Source: Pseudomonadota bacterium
GTDB taxonomy: Bacteria; Pseudomonadota; Alphaproteobacteria; Rhizobiales; Xanthobacteraceae
Length of the DNA: 11,918 nucleotides
NCBI GenBank assembly: GCA_023435725.1
Contig: JAEYRD010000124.1
Location: 1 to 11,918, forward strand
Direction: 5' to 3'
Positions 1 to 6,481 of this stretch are shown piece after piece (position 1 is the first letter of the stretch; each line of letters opens with the position of its first letter). The notes beneath the pieces are model-generated. The model did not search any database, had not been told where the DNA came from, and saw nothing but the letters and a program-made list of their open reading frames with translations. Both the position numbers and the translations under genes were made by a program.

Positions 1-81
1 TAGCGCAGGGGGTTGTCAAGCAGGCGCGCGCGCCGTCCCGCAACTTCTGAGTGCTGCGGTGCGGGAGGGGATATGGACATC

Positions 82-220
82 GCCCTGCCCGCGCTGTCAT
101 GCCCCGCGAAGGCAGGGCATTTAGCACTACGTGTCGTCTATTGGTCTGCCTCAACCGGAGCCGCGGCGTACTGGATCACCCGCCCCAGTGCGCAATTGCG
201 CACAAGGCGGGTGATGACAC
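82..220. repeat. Dispersed palindromic repeat element in the left intergenic region
   Basis: Two inverted repeats lie here. The first has arms gccctgcc (82-89) and ggcagggc (111-118). The second is long: arms 175-195 and 196-215 meet at a central AATT (194-197), with a perfect 16-base core at 188-203 and one extra base in the left arm. The combination of a short GC palindrome, a spacer and a large palindrome centred on tgcgcaattgcgca resembles a repeat I associate with bradyrhizobial intergenic regions (recognition, not a search). I see no convincing gene in 1-260; the reading frames there are not protein-like. Confidence 0.65.
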
Positions 221-260
221 CTTCAATTTGGCGCGCAGCGCGCCCCGAACGCGCGCCGGC

Positions 261-1370
261 CTAAGACGCCCGCACTTGCCAGAACCGCAGCGTCCGCTGC
301 GCGTTCTCTGGCGTCATACGGGCGAAATGGTCTTGTGCCCTTGCAAGGTCCGCCGGCTTCATCGCGCCGGTGGCAAAGCGGCTTTCGAGGACGGACGCGG
401 TCGTTTCCCAGCTGAGTCGTGCCGCCTTGCACGGCACCAGCAGGCCGTCCTCGCGCAGGCTTTGCATCAGCGGGCGAATCACCTCGACTGTCGATCCGGA
501 CAGCGCTGCCAGGGCCGCGACGGTCTCCTCATAGCGTCGCTGCCTGGCGAAGCCGAACAGCGTCGCCTCACCGAGCTGGCCAGTAGCTCGGAGATGTGCG
601 ATGGCGCGTTTGGCGCCTTCGAAGTCGCGCACGCCTGACATCTCGCGTTCGACGCCGACAGTGACGGCAGCGATTGCGCTCTGGATTTCCTCGAACAGAT
701 GCGGCGGCGCGCGCGACAACAGGCGGGTGCGAACGGCATCCGTCGCCGAACGCAGCAACTGGCGGCGCTGCTCGGAGGGCAGGTCGACGCGGACGCCGAC
801 GCTCACGGCGAGTTCCGGATCGCTTTCGGCCTGCCCGACGATGACGGCAAATCCGTTGCCGGAAATGCGCGCGCCGGGGTTGGCCGCAAGCCGCCGGCTG
901 ACGCTGGGATAGTGCCGCGCCAGCAGCGCATCGGTGACGATCTCCTTCAGCCACCAGCGGCCGGCAACCGCGAGCAGATGCGGCTCACCCTTGGATGATG
1001 CGATCTTCACCAGCTCGCCATCGTCGAGGCGCGCGGATTCCTGCAGCACGGGGCCGGCGATGCGAATCTCGTCGTTGTTGGCGAGACGGCGGATTACCGA
1101 TGGCGGGGCCTGGGCGATCGGCGCGAGCTGCGCGCTGATCTCGGCGAGCGCGACGCGCGCGCCTATGTCGGCGATGGCGCGCAGCTCGATGGTGCCGATC
1201 AGGCGCTCGAGCACGTCATCGAACAGTGCGATCTGCTCGTCGCTGAAGCTGCCTGCGGAGGAGAGGAACAGGTCGGTGACGCGCCGGGCCGTTTCCAGGC
1301 CTTTTTCCGCCGAGCCCATCCGAATCGCGGATTCGACCTCGTCGATGATCGATAGCTTGGCGTTCAACAT
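261..1370 (-). CDS. DUF2336 domain-containing protein
   Basis: Predicted soluble cytoplasmic protein of 369 residues, typical in length for the alphaproteobacterial DUF2336 family, whose function is unknown. Residues about 66-200 show repeated helical units of the form VIRRLANND...IAGPVLQES...LVKIASSKGEPHLLAVAGR followed by ...SVSRRLAANPGARIS, which read like degenerate HEAT-type repeats. The C-terminal half is also predicted helical. No signal peptide, membrane segment or catalytic motif is visible. The ATG at 1370-1368 is preceded on the minus strand by a purine-rich aggacgag about nine bases upstream, supporting this start. The gene stands alone: the next minus-strand gene upstream is 178 bases away across a palindrome. 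DUF2336 genes are often found near cell-cycle or stress genes in alphaproteobacteria, but nothing here allows a functional claim. Family call fairly sure; role unknown. Confidence 0.85.
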   Translation of the reverse strand: MLNAKLSIIDEVESAIRMGSAEKGLETARRVTDLFLSSAGSFSDEQIALFDDVLERLIGTIELRAIADIGARVALAEISAQLAPIAQAPPSVIRRLANNDEIRIAGPVLQESARLDDGELVKIASSKGEPHLLAVAGRWWLKEIVTDALLARHYPSVSRRLAANPGARISGNGFAVIVGQAESDPELAVSVGVRVDLPSEQRRQLLRSATDAVRTRLLSRAPPHLFEEIQSAIAAVTVGVEREMSGVRDFEGAKRAIAHLRATGQLGEATLFGFARQRRYEETVAALAALSGSTVEVIRPLMQSLREDGLLVPCKAARLSWETTASVLESRFATGAMKPADLARAQDHFARMTPENAQRTLRFWQVRAS

Positions 1371-1508
1371 GACGCGTGCTCGTCCTGAGCGGAGTGATGG
1401 AAGCTTGTTCTAAGCAACCGTCATCATTAGAGGCGAGCACTGAACGTTTCGTAAACCATGGCCCTGAGCGTGTTGAGATCTGGTTGTCGCCACGAAGGCG
1501 GTGGACTC

Positions 1509-1530
1509 CCTCTCCCGCTTGCGGGAGAGG
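1509..1530. repeat. Short perfect palindrome, cctctcccgc family
   Basis: Arms cctctcccgc (1509-1518) and gcgggagagg (1521-1530) flank a two-base centre, lying just past the stop of the downstream-reading RluA-family gene (minus strand, ends 1549). It could fold in the 3' end of that transcript, but no T tract follows on the minus strand. The same core recurs at 6482-6505 and, degenerate, at 6628-6649, so it is more likely a dispersed repeat than a dedicated terminator. Confidence 0.6.
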
Positions 1531-1548
1531 TTAAGCGGACACGCGCCG

Positions 1549-2256
1549 CTATTCTCCGTTCCAGCCGCAGGCGCGGAGGCGCTCGTGCATGTGGGGTGGG
1601 GCCGGCGCGACCACGCGGACCGGCTCCTTGTTCCGGGAGATCGGCACCACGATCTCGCGGGAATGCAGGTGCAGCCGCGGCTCGCCGAAGCGCGGGCCGT
1701 TGCCGTAAATGTTATCGCCGAAGATCGGCCAGCCGGTCGCGGCCGAATGCACCCGCAATTGGTGGGTCCGGCCGGTCACCGGTTCCATGGCGAGCCAGGT
1801 CAGGCCGTCGCCCCGGCCCATCACCTTCCAGTTCGTGACCGCCTTCTGGCCCTCGGGATCGGGCTTCTGCCACCAGCCACGTTCGGCGTTGAGCCGGCCG
1901 AGCGGCATGTCGATGGTGCCTTCGTCCTTGGTGGGGCCGCCCTCGACCACGGTCCAGTAGGTCTTGCCGATCTTGCCATGCTTGAACAGCAGGCCGAGCG
2001 AGGCCGTCGCTTTCCGATGGCGGCCGAGCACGAGACAACCGGAGGTGTCCTTGTCCAGCCGGTGGGCCAGCACCGGCGGCCGCGGCAGGCCGAAGCGGAG
2101 CGCGTCGAACGAGGCCTCGAGATTCGCCCCGCCCTTGGGACCGCGATGCACGGGCAGGCCGGCCGGCTTGTCGATGACCAGCATCAGCCCGTCGCGATGG
2201 AGCACGCGCGCCAGGATCTCGTCGGCGGTCAATTCGGGAACATCGAGCAATTGCAA
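1549..2256 (-). CDS. RluA-family RNA pseudouridine synthase
   Basis: Isomerises specific uridines to pseudouridine in rRNA or tRNA in the cytoplasm. The protein (up to 235 residues) shows the family motif HRLDKDTSG at residues 65-73, whose Asp68 is the expected catalytic aspartate, then the VTNWKV...L..EPVTGRTHQLRVH block at about 140-170 and the IFGDNIYG segment. There is no N-terminal S4 RNA-binding domain, so it is a short RluA-type enzyme rather than RluC or RluD; the exact target uridine cannot be read from sequence. The frame has no ATG near its beginning. The only starts are TTG codons at 2256 and 2229 (the latter giving LTADEILARVL...), after an in-frame stop just upstream, so the start is uncertain by nine codons. 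It is divergent from ftsY. Family assignment is secure. Confidence 0.88.
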   Translation of the reverse strand: MQLLDVPELTADEILARVLHRDGLMLVIDKPAGLPVHRGPKGGANLEASFDALRFGLPRPPVLAHRLDKDTSGCLVLGRHRKATASLGLLFKHGKIGKTYWTVVEGGPTKDEGTIDMPLGRLNAERGWWQKPDPEGQKAVTNWKVMGRGDGLTWLAMEPVTGRTHQLRVHSAATGWPIFGDNIYGNGPRFGEPRLHLHSREIVVPISRNKEPVRVVAPAPPHMHERLRACGWNGE

Positions 2257-2289
2257 GACTTTCGTTTACGGGCCGGAACGGCTAACACA

Positions 2290-2366
2290 CCAGTGCGGTG
2301 GATTTGGCATGCGCTCAGCGGCTGCCGCGAAATGCGAAGCGAATGCCAAATCCAGGGCCGCACTGG
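2290..2366. repeat. Long imperfect inverted repeat upstream of ftsY (first of two)
   Basis: The left arm 2290-2316 pairs with the right arm 2338-2366: a 12-base exact match (tggatttggcat / atgccaaatcca), flanked outside by ccagtgcgg / ccgcactgg with three extra G in the right arm, and inside by gcatgcgct / agcgaatgc with one mismatch. The loop contains a smaller GC-rich palindrome. It lies in the 203-base divergent gap between the RluA-family gene and ftsY. Its role is unknown; a mobile palindromic element or an mRNA leader hairpin are both possible. Confidence 0.75.
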
Positions 2367-2379
2367 CAACCATATTTTC

Positions 2380-2454
2380 TCGTGCCGCTCTTCGATTTGA
2401 AGTTCCTAACCGGACTTGCGGCAAGAGAGTAGGAACTTCAAATCGTCGGCACGA
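2380..2454. repeat. Inverted repeat abutting the ftsY start codon
   Basis: Arm 2380-2407 (tcgtgccg, four or five unpaired bases, then cgatttgaagttcct) pairs with 2431-2454 (aggaacttcaaatcg, one base, then cggcacga): 23 base pairs with a 23-base loop. The right arm ends five bases before the ftsY ATG at 2460. If transcribed, the hairpin would bury the ribosome-binding region, and no clear Shine-Dalgarno sequence is visible between it and the ATG. Confidence 0.8.
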
Positions 2455-2459
2455 GCATC

Positions 2460-3407
2460 ATGAACGATACCACGTCAGATCCCCCCAAGCTGAGTTGGTG
2501 GCGCCGCCTGTCCAACGGGCTGAAGCGCACCTCGTCCTCGCTCGGGACCGCGGTCGCCGATCTCGTCACCAAGCGCAAGCTCGACCGTGCCATGCTCGAC
2601 GACATCGAGGACGTGCTGCTGCGCGCCGATCTCGGCACCGAGGTCGCGGTGCGGATTGCAGATGCCGTCGGCACGGGGCGTTATGACAAGGCGATCTCGC
2701 CGGACGAGGTCAAGGACGTGGTCGCGACCGAGGTCGAGAAGGTGCTGGCGCCGGTCGCCAGACCGCTCGAGATCGATGCCGGCAGGAAGCCATTCGTCAT
2801 TCTCGTTGTCGGCGTCAACGGTTCCGGCAAGACCACCACCATCGGCAAGCTCTCGCAAAAGTTCGCATCCGAAGGCCGCAAGGTGATGCTGGCCGCCGGC
2901 GACACCTTTCGCGCGGCAGCCATCGAGCAGCTCAAGGTCTGGGGCGAGCGCACCAGGACTCCGGTCATTGCCGGGGCGCAGGGATCGGATTCGGCCAGCC
3001 TCGCCTTCAGCGCGCTGACGGCGGCGAAGGAGCAGAACGTCGACGTGCTCCTGATCGACACCGCCGGGCGGCTGCAGAACAAGTCGGAGCTGATGAACGA
3101 GCTCGAAAAGGTCGTGCGCGTCATCCGCAAGGTGGACGACACTGCGCCGCATGCCGTCTTGCTGGTGCTTGATGCTACCGTCGGCCAGAACGCACTGTCG
3201 CAGGTCGAGGCGTTCCATCGCACGGCGGGGGTCACCGGCCTCGTGATGACCAAGCTCGACGGCACCGCGCGCGGCGGCATCCTGGTGGCGCTCGCGGAGA
3301 AATTCAAACTGCCGGTGCATTTCATCGGCGTCGGCGAAGGCGTCGACGATCTCGCGCCGTTCACCGCGCGCGATTTCGCCCGTGCGATTGCCGGAATCGA
3401 AAGCTGA
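2460..3407 (+). CDS. ftsY: Signal recognition particle receptor FtsY
   Basis: SRP-type GTPase that receives ribosome-nascent chain-SRP complexes at the inner membrane and passes them to the Sec translocon. It has 315 residues. The N-terminal basic amphipathic stretch LSWWRRLSNGLKRTSSSLG (about 11-29) matches the membrane-binding helix that precedes the N domain. The four-helix N domain follows (about 30-105), then the G domain with P-loop GVNGSGKTT (118-126), the DTFRAAA insertion-box region (about 149-155), DTAGR (200-204) and TKLDG (264-268), and the closing IGVGEGVDDLAPF motif. The long acidic A domain of E. coli FtsY is absent, as usual in alphaproteobacteria. The gene is followed two bases later by yciB, so the two are probably co-transcribed. 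Translation initiation may be affected by the hairpin at 2380-2454. Very confident. Confidence 0.98.
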   Translation: MNDTTSDPPKLSWWRRLSNGLKRTSSSLGTAVADLVTKRKLDRAMLDDIEDVLLRADLGTEVAVRIADAVGTGRYDKAISPDEVKDVVATEVEKVLAPVARPLEIDAGRKPFVILVVGVNGSGKTTTIGKLSQKFASEGRKVMLAAGDTFRAAAIEQLKVWGERTRTPVIAGAQGSDSASLAFSALTAAKEQNVDVLLIDTAGRLQNKSELMNELEKVVRVIRKVDDTAPHAVLLVLDATVGQNALSQVEAFHRTAGVTGLVMTKLDGTARGGILVALAEKFKLPVHFIGVGEGVDDLAPFTARDFARAIAGIES

Positions 3408-3409
3408 GA

Positions 3410-4012
3410 ATGGACAAGACCCAGCCGCATCCGCTGTTCAAGCTGGCGACCGAGCTCGGCCCGCTGCTCGTATTCTTCTTCGTGAACGCGAAGTTCAATT
3501 TGTTCGCCGCGACCGGCGCCTTCATGGTTGCGATCGTGGCGGCGATGGCCGCGTCCTACGTGGTGACGCGCCACGTCCCAATCATGGCCATAGTGACAGG
3601 CGTGATCGTGCTGGTGTTCGGCACGCTGACGCTGGTGCTGCACGACGAGACCTTCATCAAGGTCAAGCCGACCATCATCTACGGCCTGTTCGCGGCGATC
3701 CTCGGCGGCGGTCTGTTGTTCGGCCGTTCCTTCATCGCCGTCATGTTCGACCAGATGTTCAACCTGACGCCGCAGGGCTGGCGCATCCTCACGCTGCGCT
3801 GGGCGCTGTTCTTCGCCGGCATGGCAGTGCTGAACGAGATCGTCTGGCGCACCCAGAGCACGGACTTCTGGGTGAACTTCAAGGTGTTCGGCGTGACGCC
3901 GCTGACCATGATCTTCGCCATCGCCCAGATGCCGCTGACCAAGCGCTATCACATCGAGCCGGTGTCGCTGGAGACGAGCGAGGCCGAGGCTGGGGACGTG
4001 AGGAAGGGGTAG
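3410..4012 (+). CDS. yciB: Inner membrane-spanning protein YciB / septation protein A (IspZ family)
   Basis: Integral inner-membrane protein of 200 residues in the IspZ/YciB family, linked in enterobacteria to cell-envelope integrity and septation; in this organism the role is inferred only. The sequence shows about five hydrophobic segments, near residues 13-30, 32-50, 56-75, 85-105 and 118-140, with another near 155-172. The family hallmark LTLVLHDETFIKVKPTIIY is present near 72-90, and the WALFFAGMAVLNEIVWR segment near 130-146 is also typical. The ATG lies two bases after the ftsY stop, so the gene is very likely translated from the ftsY mRNA. Older annotations call it intracellular septation protein A. 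The position directly after ftsY is the usual alphaproteobacterial arrangement. Confident in family, less so in cellular role. Confidence 0.95.
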   Translation: MDKTQPHPLFKLATELGPLLVFFFVNAKFNLFAATGAFMVAIVAAMAASYVVTRHVPIMAIVTGVIVLVFGTLTLVLHDETFIKVKPTIIYGLFAAILGGGLLFGRSFIAVMFDQMFNLTPQGWRILTLRWALFFAGMAVLNEIVWRTQSTDFWVNFKVFGVTPLTMIFAIAQMPLTKRYHIEPVSLETSEAEAGDVRKG

Positions 4013-4028
4013 GCCGCTATCTCAGCTC

Positions 4029-4112
4029 GTCATTGCGAGCGAAGCGAAGCAATCCAGAATGTCTCCACGGAGAAAGTCTGGATTGCTTCGTCGCTCCGCT
4101 CCTCGCAATGAC
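4029..4112. repeat. Palindromic repeat between convergent yciB and ccmG
   Basis: The arm 4029-4057 (gtcattgcgag, cgaagcgaagc, aatccag) pairs with 4078-4112 (ctggattgcttcg, then cgctccgctcctcgcaatgac), with a few extra bases in the right arm. This is a familiar bradyrhizobial/Rhodopseudomonas intergenic repeat (recognition, not a search). It fills almost the whole 110-base gap between two convergent stop codons and could act as a bidirectional transcription barrier, although neither side has a strong T tract. Confidence 0.75.
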
Positions 4113-4122
4113 AGCGACGGCG

Positions 4123-4716
4123 TCAGCCTCCCGCCTTCAACGCCTTCTCCATTTGCGGCAGCAGCACCGTTCGCAGATTGTCCGGTGTGATCGGCCCGAC
4201 CAGCTTGTACACGATGGTGCCCTCGCGGCCGACGACGAAGGTCTCGGGCACGCCGTAGACGCCCCATTCGATCGAAGCGCGGCCGTTGGCATCCACGCCG
4301 ACGCGGCCGAACGGGTTGCCGTAGCGGCCGAGGAAGCGCCGCGCGTTGTCGGGCGCGTCCTTGTAATTGATGCCGACGAGCTGGAAGCGCGTGTCCTTGG
4401 CGAGCTCGGTCAGCAGCGGCGCCTCGTCATGGCACGGCACGCACCAGGACGCCCAGACGTTGACGAGACTCACCTTGCCCTTGAAGGCGGCGGGATCGAG
4501 TCCGGGAACCTGCACGTTGTCAGCCTGCAATCCGTCGAGCGGCGGCAGCGTGGTCTGCGGTGCCGGCCGTCCGATCAGCGCGGAAGGAATCCGCGAGGGA
4601 TCGCCGCTGCCGAGCCGGAACCAGAACAGCAGTGCCAGCCCTATGAAGGCGATCAGCGGCAGCACCATCAGGAAGGTGCGGCGCTGCGGCGTTGCGGAGG
4701 TCGATTGATCGCTCAT
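4123..4716 (-). CDS. ccmG: Cytochrome c maturation thiol:disulfide oxidoreductase CcmG (DsbE/CycX)
   Basis: Membrane-anchored periplasmic thioredoxin that keeps CcmH and apocytochrome c haem-binding cysteines reduced before haem attachment. It has 197 residues. A short N-terminal tail with basic RR is followed by one membrane anchor (about 14-33), then a thioredoxin-like domain with the active site WCVPC (Trp91, Cys92, Cys95) and the cis-proline motif GVPETF (about 155-160; Pro157). The frame is open further upstream, but the residues before Met at 4716 are the out-of-frame shadow of ccmD. The ATG at 4716 overlaps the ccmD stop as ATGA, which fixes the start and implies translational coupling. 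It is the last gene of the ccmABCDG cluster. In B. japonicum the homologue is called cycX. High confidence. Confidence 0.95.
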   Translation of the reverse strand: MSDQSTSATPQRRTFLMVLPLIAFIGLALLFWFRLGSGDPSRIPSALIGRPAPQTTLPPLDGLQADNVQVPGLDPAAFKGKVSLVNVWASWCVPCHDEAPLLTELAKDTRFQLVGINYKDAPDNARRFLGRYGNPFGRVGVDANGRASIEWGVYGVPETFVVGREGTIVYKLVGPITPDNLRTVLLPQMEKALKAGG

Positions 4717-4922
4717 GTGATCGTTCTTGTGATCGTTCTTGGCGTATCCATCGCGCTGCGGCCCGAGCGGCGAGTGACGCCGCTGCGCTCGAGGTCGCGC
4801 AGGCGCCGGGTCTGGTTGCGATAGTCGAGCACGATCCAGCCGATCAGGATCGCGACCACGATGGCCGCGGCTGCGTAGGACGTCACGATGAAGGACGTGT
4901 AAGGACCAAGTGACATCGTCAT
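4713..4922 (-). CDS. ccmD: Haem exporter protein CcmD
   Basis: Small inner-membrane protein of 69 residues that, in the known Ccm system, stabilises the CcmABC-CcmE complex and helps release haem-loaded CcmE. One membrane segment is visible (about residues 9-32, SFIVTSYAAAAIVVAILIGW), followed by the family motif LDYRNQTRRLRDLE and a basic C-terminal tail. The ATG at 4922 overlaps the ccmC stop as ATGA, and the ccmD stop overlaps the ccmG ATG in the same way. A second ATG at 4916 is possible, but the overlap favours 4922. The last eight residues, RTITRTIT, come from a perfect tandem 12-base duplication at 4717-4740, so the tail is four residues longer than the unduplicated form. Confidence 0.9.
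   Translation of the reverse strand: MTMSLGPYTSFIVTSYAAAAIVVAILIGWIVLDYRNQTRRLRDLERSGVTRRSGRSAMDTPRTITRTIT
4717..4740. repeat. Tandem 12-base duplication in the ccmD 3' end
   Basis: gtgatcgttctt occurs twice back to back (4717-4728, 4729-4740). Read on the coding strand it encodes RTIT twice at the C-terminus of CcmD and sits immediately before the ccmG start codon, where it supplies the purine-rich aagaac upstream of the ATG. Confidence 0.9.
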
Positions 4923-5701
4923 GCGGCCCCAACTTCTTTCGACGCGTTTGAACCGGCGCCCGCTTCGCTCGAGAACGCCATGCGGCTCGCCTGCATCATC
5001 TGCAGGGAGCGGACACGGCGCCGCAGGATCTCGTTGCGCATCGCCGCCAGGTGCAGCGTGACGAACAGCAGCGTGAACGCGACCGCCATCAGCAGCAGCG
5101 GGATCAGGAACGATTTGTCGAGCGTCGAGCCGCCCATGCGCATCACCGAGGCCGGCTGGTGCAGCGTGTTCCACCAGTCGACGGAGAACTTGATGATGGG
5201 AAGGTTGATCGCACCGACCAGTGTGAGCACGGCGGCGGCGCGCGCCGCGCGGGAGGGATCGTCGACTGCGCGCCACAGCGCCATCAGGCCGAGATACATC
5301 AGGAACAGAATCAGCACCGAGGTCAGCCGCGCGTCCCATTCCCAATAGGTGCCCCACATCGGCCGGCCCCACAGCGATCCCGTCAGCAGCGCGAGGAAGG
5401 TGAAGGCGGCGCCGATCGGTGCGGCCGCTTTCGCGGCGACGTCGGCGAGCGGGTGCCGCCACACCAGCGTGCCGAGCGAAGCGACGCTCATCACGCCCCA
5501 CACGAACATCGACAGCCAGGCGTTGGGCACGTGGATGAACATGATCTTCACGGTCGCGCCCTGCTGATAGTCGTCGGGCGCGTAGGCGGACTGATACAGG
5601 CCGATCGTGAGCAGGATGACGGTTGCGGCCGCAAGCCACGGCAGCACCCGCGCCGAGAGCGCGAGGAACCGTGTCGGGTTGGCGAGGTCGATCAGCGTCA
5701 T
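4919..5701 (-). CDS. ccmC: Haem handling protein CcmC (CycZ)
   Basis: Inner-membrane protein that binds haem at the periplasmic face and transfers it to the chaperone CcmE. It has 260 residues and about six hydrophobic segments. The tryptophan-rich WWD motif WGRPMWGTYWEWDARLTS spans about 111-128, and the two conserved haem-ligand histidines are present as His57 (FIHVPNAW) and His181 (NTLHQPASV), close to the E. coli positions. The C-terminal 30 residues are hydrophilic. The ATG at 5701 has no strong Shine-Dalgarno sequence and follows a 76-base gap after ccmB, so it may be initiated separately or by read-through. It ends in an ATGA overlap with ccmD. The family is secure because all signature residues are intact. 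Confidence 0.97.
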   Translation of the reverse strand: MTLIDLANPTRFLALSARVLPWLAAATVILLTIGLYQSAYAPDDYQQGATVKIMFIHVPNAWLSMFVWGVMSVASLGTLVWRHPLADVAAKAAAPIGAAFTFLALLTGSLWGRPMWGTYWEWDARLTSVLILFLMYLGLMALWRAVDDPSRAARAAAVLTLVGAINLPIIKFSVDWWNTLHQPASVMRMGGSTLDKSFLIPLLLMAVAFTLLFVTLHLAAMRNEILRRRVRSLQMMQASRMAFSSEAGAGSNASKEVGAA

Positions 5702-5777
5702 GGTATTCTGATAATCACCGGTGGTCGCTCAGGCAATCAGCACGAAAGTCCGTAGCGAAAATTGATCGGGGTCAAGC

Positions 5778-6446
5778 TCAGTCTAACCCGTGCCGCAGGC
5801 TCGCCGCGGCCGCGAAAGGGCCGATCACGAGGCTGACCAGCGACAACGCGCAGAGGATCGAGAACGGCGCGCCGAATGTCATCGGACCGACGATCACGGC
5901 CTGCGAGGCCGCGACCCCGAAGATCAGCACCGGGATCGACAGCGGCAGCACCAGCACCGCCATCAACAGTCCGCCGCGGTGCAGGGTCACCGCCAGCGCC
6001 GCGCCGATCATGCCGGTGAAGGTCAGGGCGGGGGTGCCGGCCAAAAGCGTCAGCGCCACCGCGCCGGTTGCGACCATGTCGAGGTTGAGCAGCAGGCCCA
6101 GCACGGGGGTTGCGACAATCAGCGGCAGGCCCGCGGCCAGCCAATGCGCCAGCGCCTTGGCGGCGCAGGCGAGTTCCAGCGGCGTCCGGCTCATCGTGAT
6201 CAGGTCGAGCGAGCCGTCTTCATGGTCGGCCATGAACAGCCGGTCCAGCGTGAGCAGGGTGGCCAGCAGAGCGCCGAGCCACAGGATTGCCGGCCCGAGC
6301 CGCGACAGCAGCGCCAGGTCCGGTCCCACCGCGAACGGCATCAGCACCACGACCGTCAGGAAGAACAGCACGCCGATCAGCGCCCCGCCGCCGACGCGGA
6401 GCGCGATCCTGATGTCCCGGCGAATGAGGGCGGAAAGCGCGGTCAT
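5778..6446 (-). CDS. ccmB: Haem exporter permease CcmB (CycW)
   Basis: Membrane subunit of the CcmAB ABC transporter, which powers release of haem-loaded CcmE from CcmCD. It has 222 residues and about six membrane segments. The cytoplasmic stretch LDRLFMADHEDGSLDLI (about 67-83) is the conserved CcmB segment expected to contact the CcmA ATPase. Near residues 103-125 and 160-180 are the long hydrophobic blocks typical of the family. The frame extends upstream to 6569, but that part reads through repeat DNA (LSPALPRKRGRG) and is not protein-like; the ATG at 6446 giving MTALSALIRRDIRIALR is the family start. It is unusual that 304 bases of repeats separate it from ccmA, since these partners are normally adjacent. 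Confidence 0.95.
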   Translation of the reverse strand: MTALSALIRRDIRIALRVGGGALIGVLFFLTVVVLMPFAVGPDLALLSRLGPAILWLGALLATLLTLDRLFMADHEDGSLDLITMSRTPLELACAAKALAHWLAAGLPLIVATPVLGLLLNLDMVATGAVALTLLAGTPALTFTGMIGAALAVTLHRGGLLMAVLVLPLSIPVLIFGVAASQAVIVGPMTFGAPFSILCALSLVSLVIGPFAAAASLRHGLD

Positions 6447-6481
6447 GCGATGCTCCCATCGTGCCACAAGCGCAATGCGCC

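Noticed and set aside
51..638. A plus-strand 195-codon frame at the left edge
   Set aside because: It runs through palindromic repeat DNA and antisense to the DUF2336 gene, with no recognisable domain.
2681..3952. A 423-codon minus-strand frame across ftsY and yciB
   Set aside because: It spans two well-supported plus-strand genes and their junction and its translation shows no family motif; it is a high-GC shadow.
4029..4112. Possible CRISPR-like or transposon end
   Set aside because: It is a single palindrome, not regularly spaced direct repeats, and no transposase gene or target duplication is visible.
4717..4932. N-terminal extension of CcmG up to 4932
   Set aside because: This stretch is the ccmD gene read in another frame; the ATGA overlap and membrane anchor after Met at 4716 define the real start.
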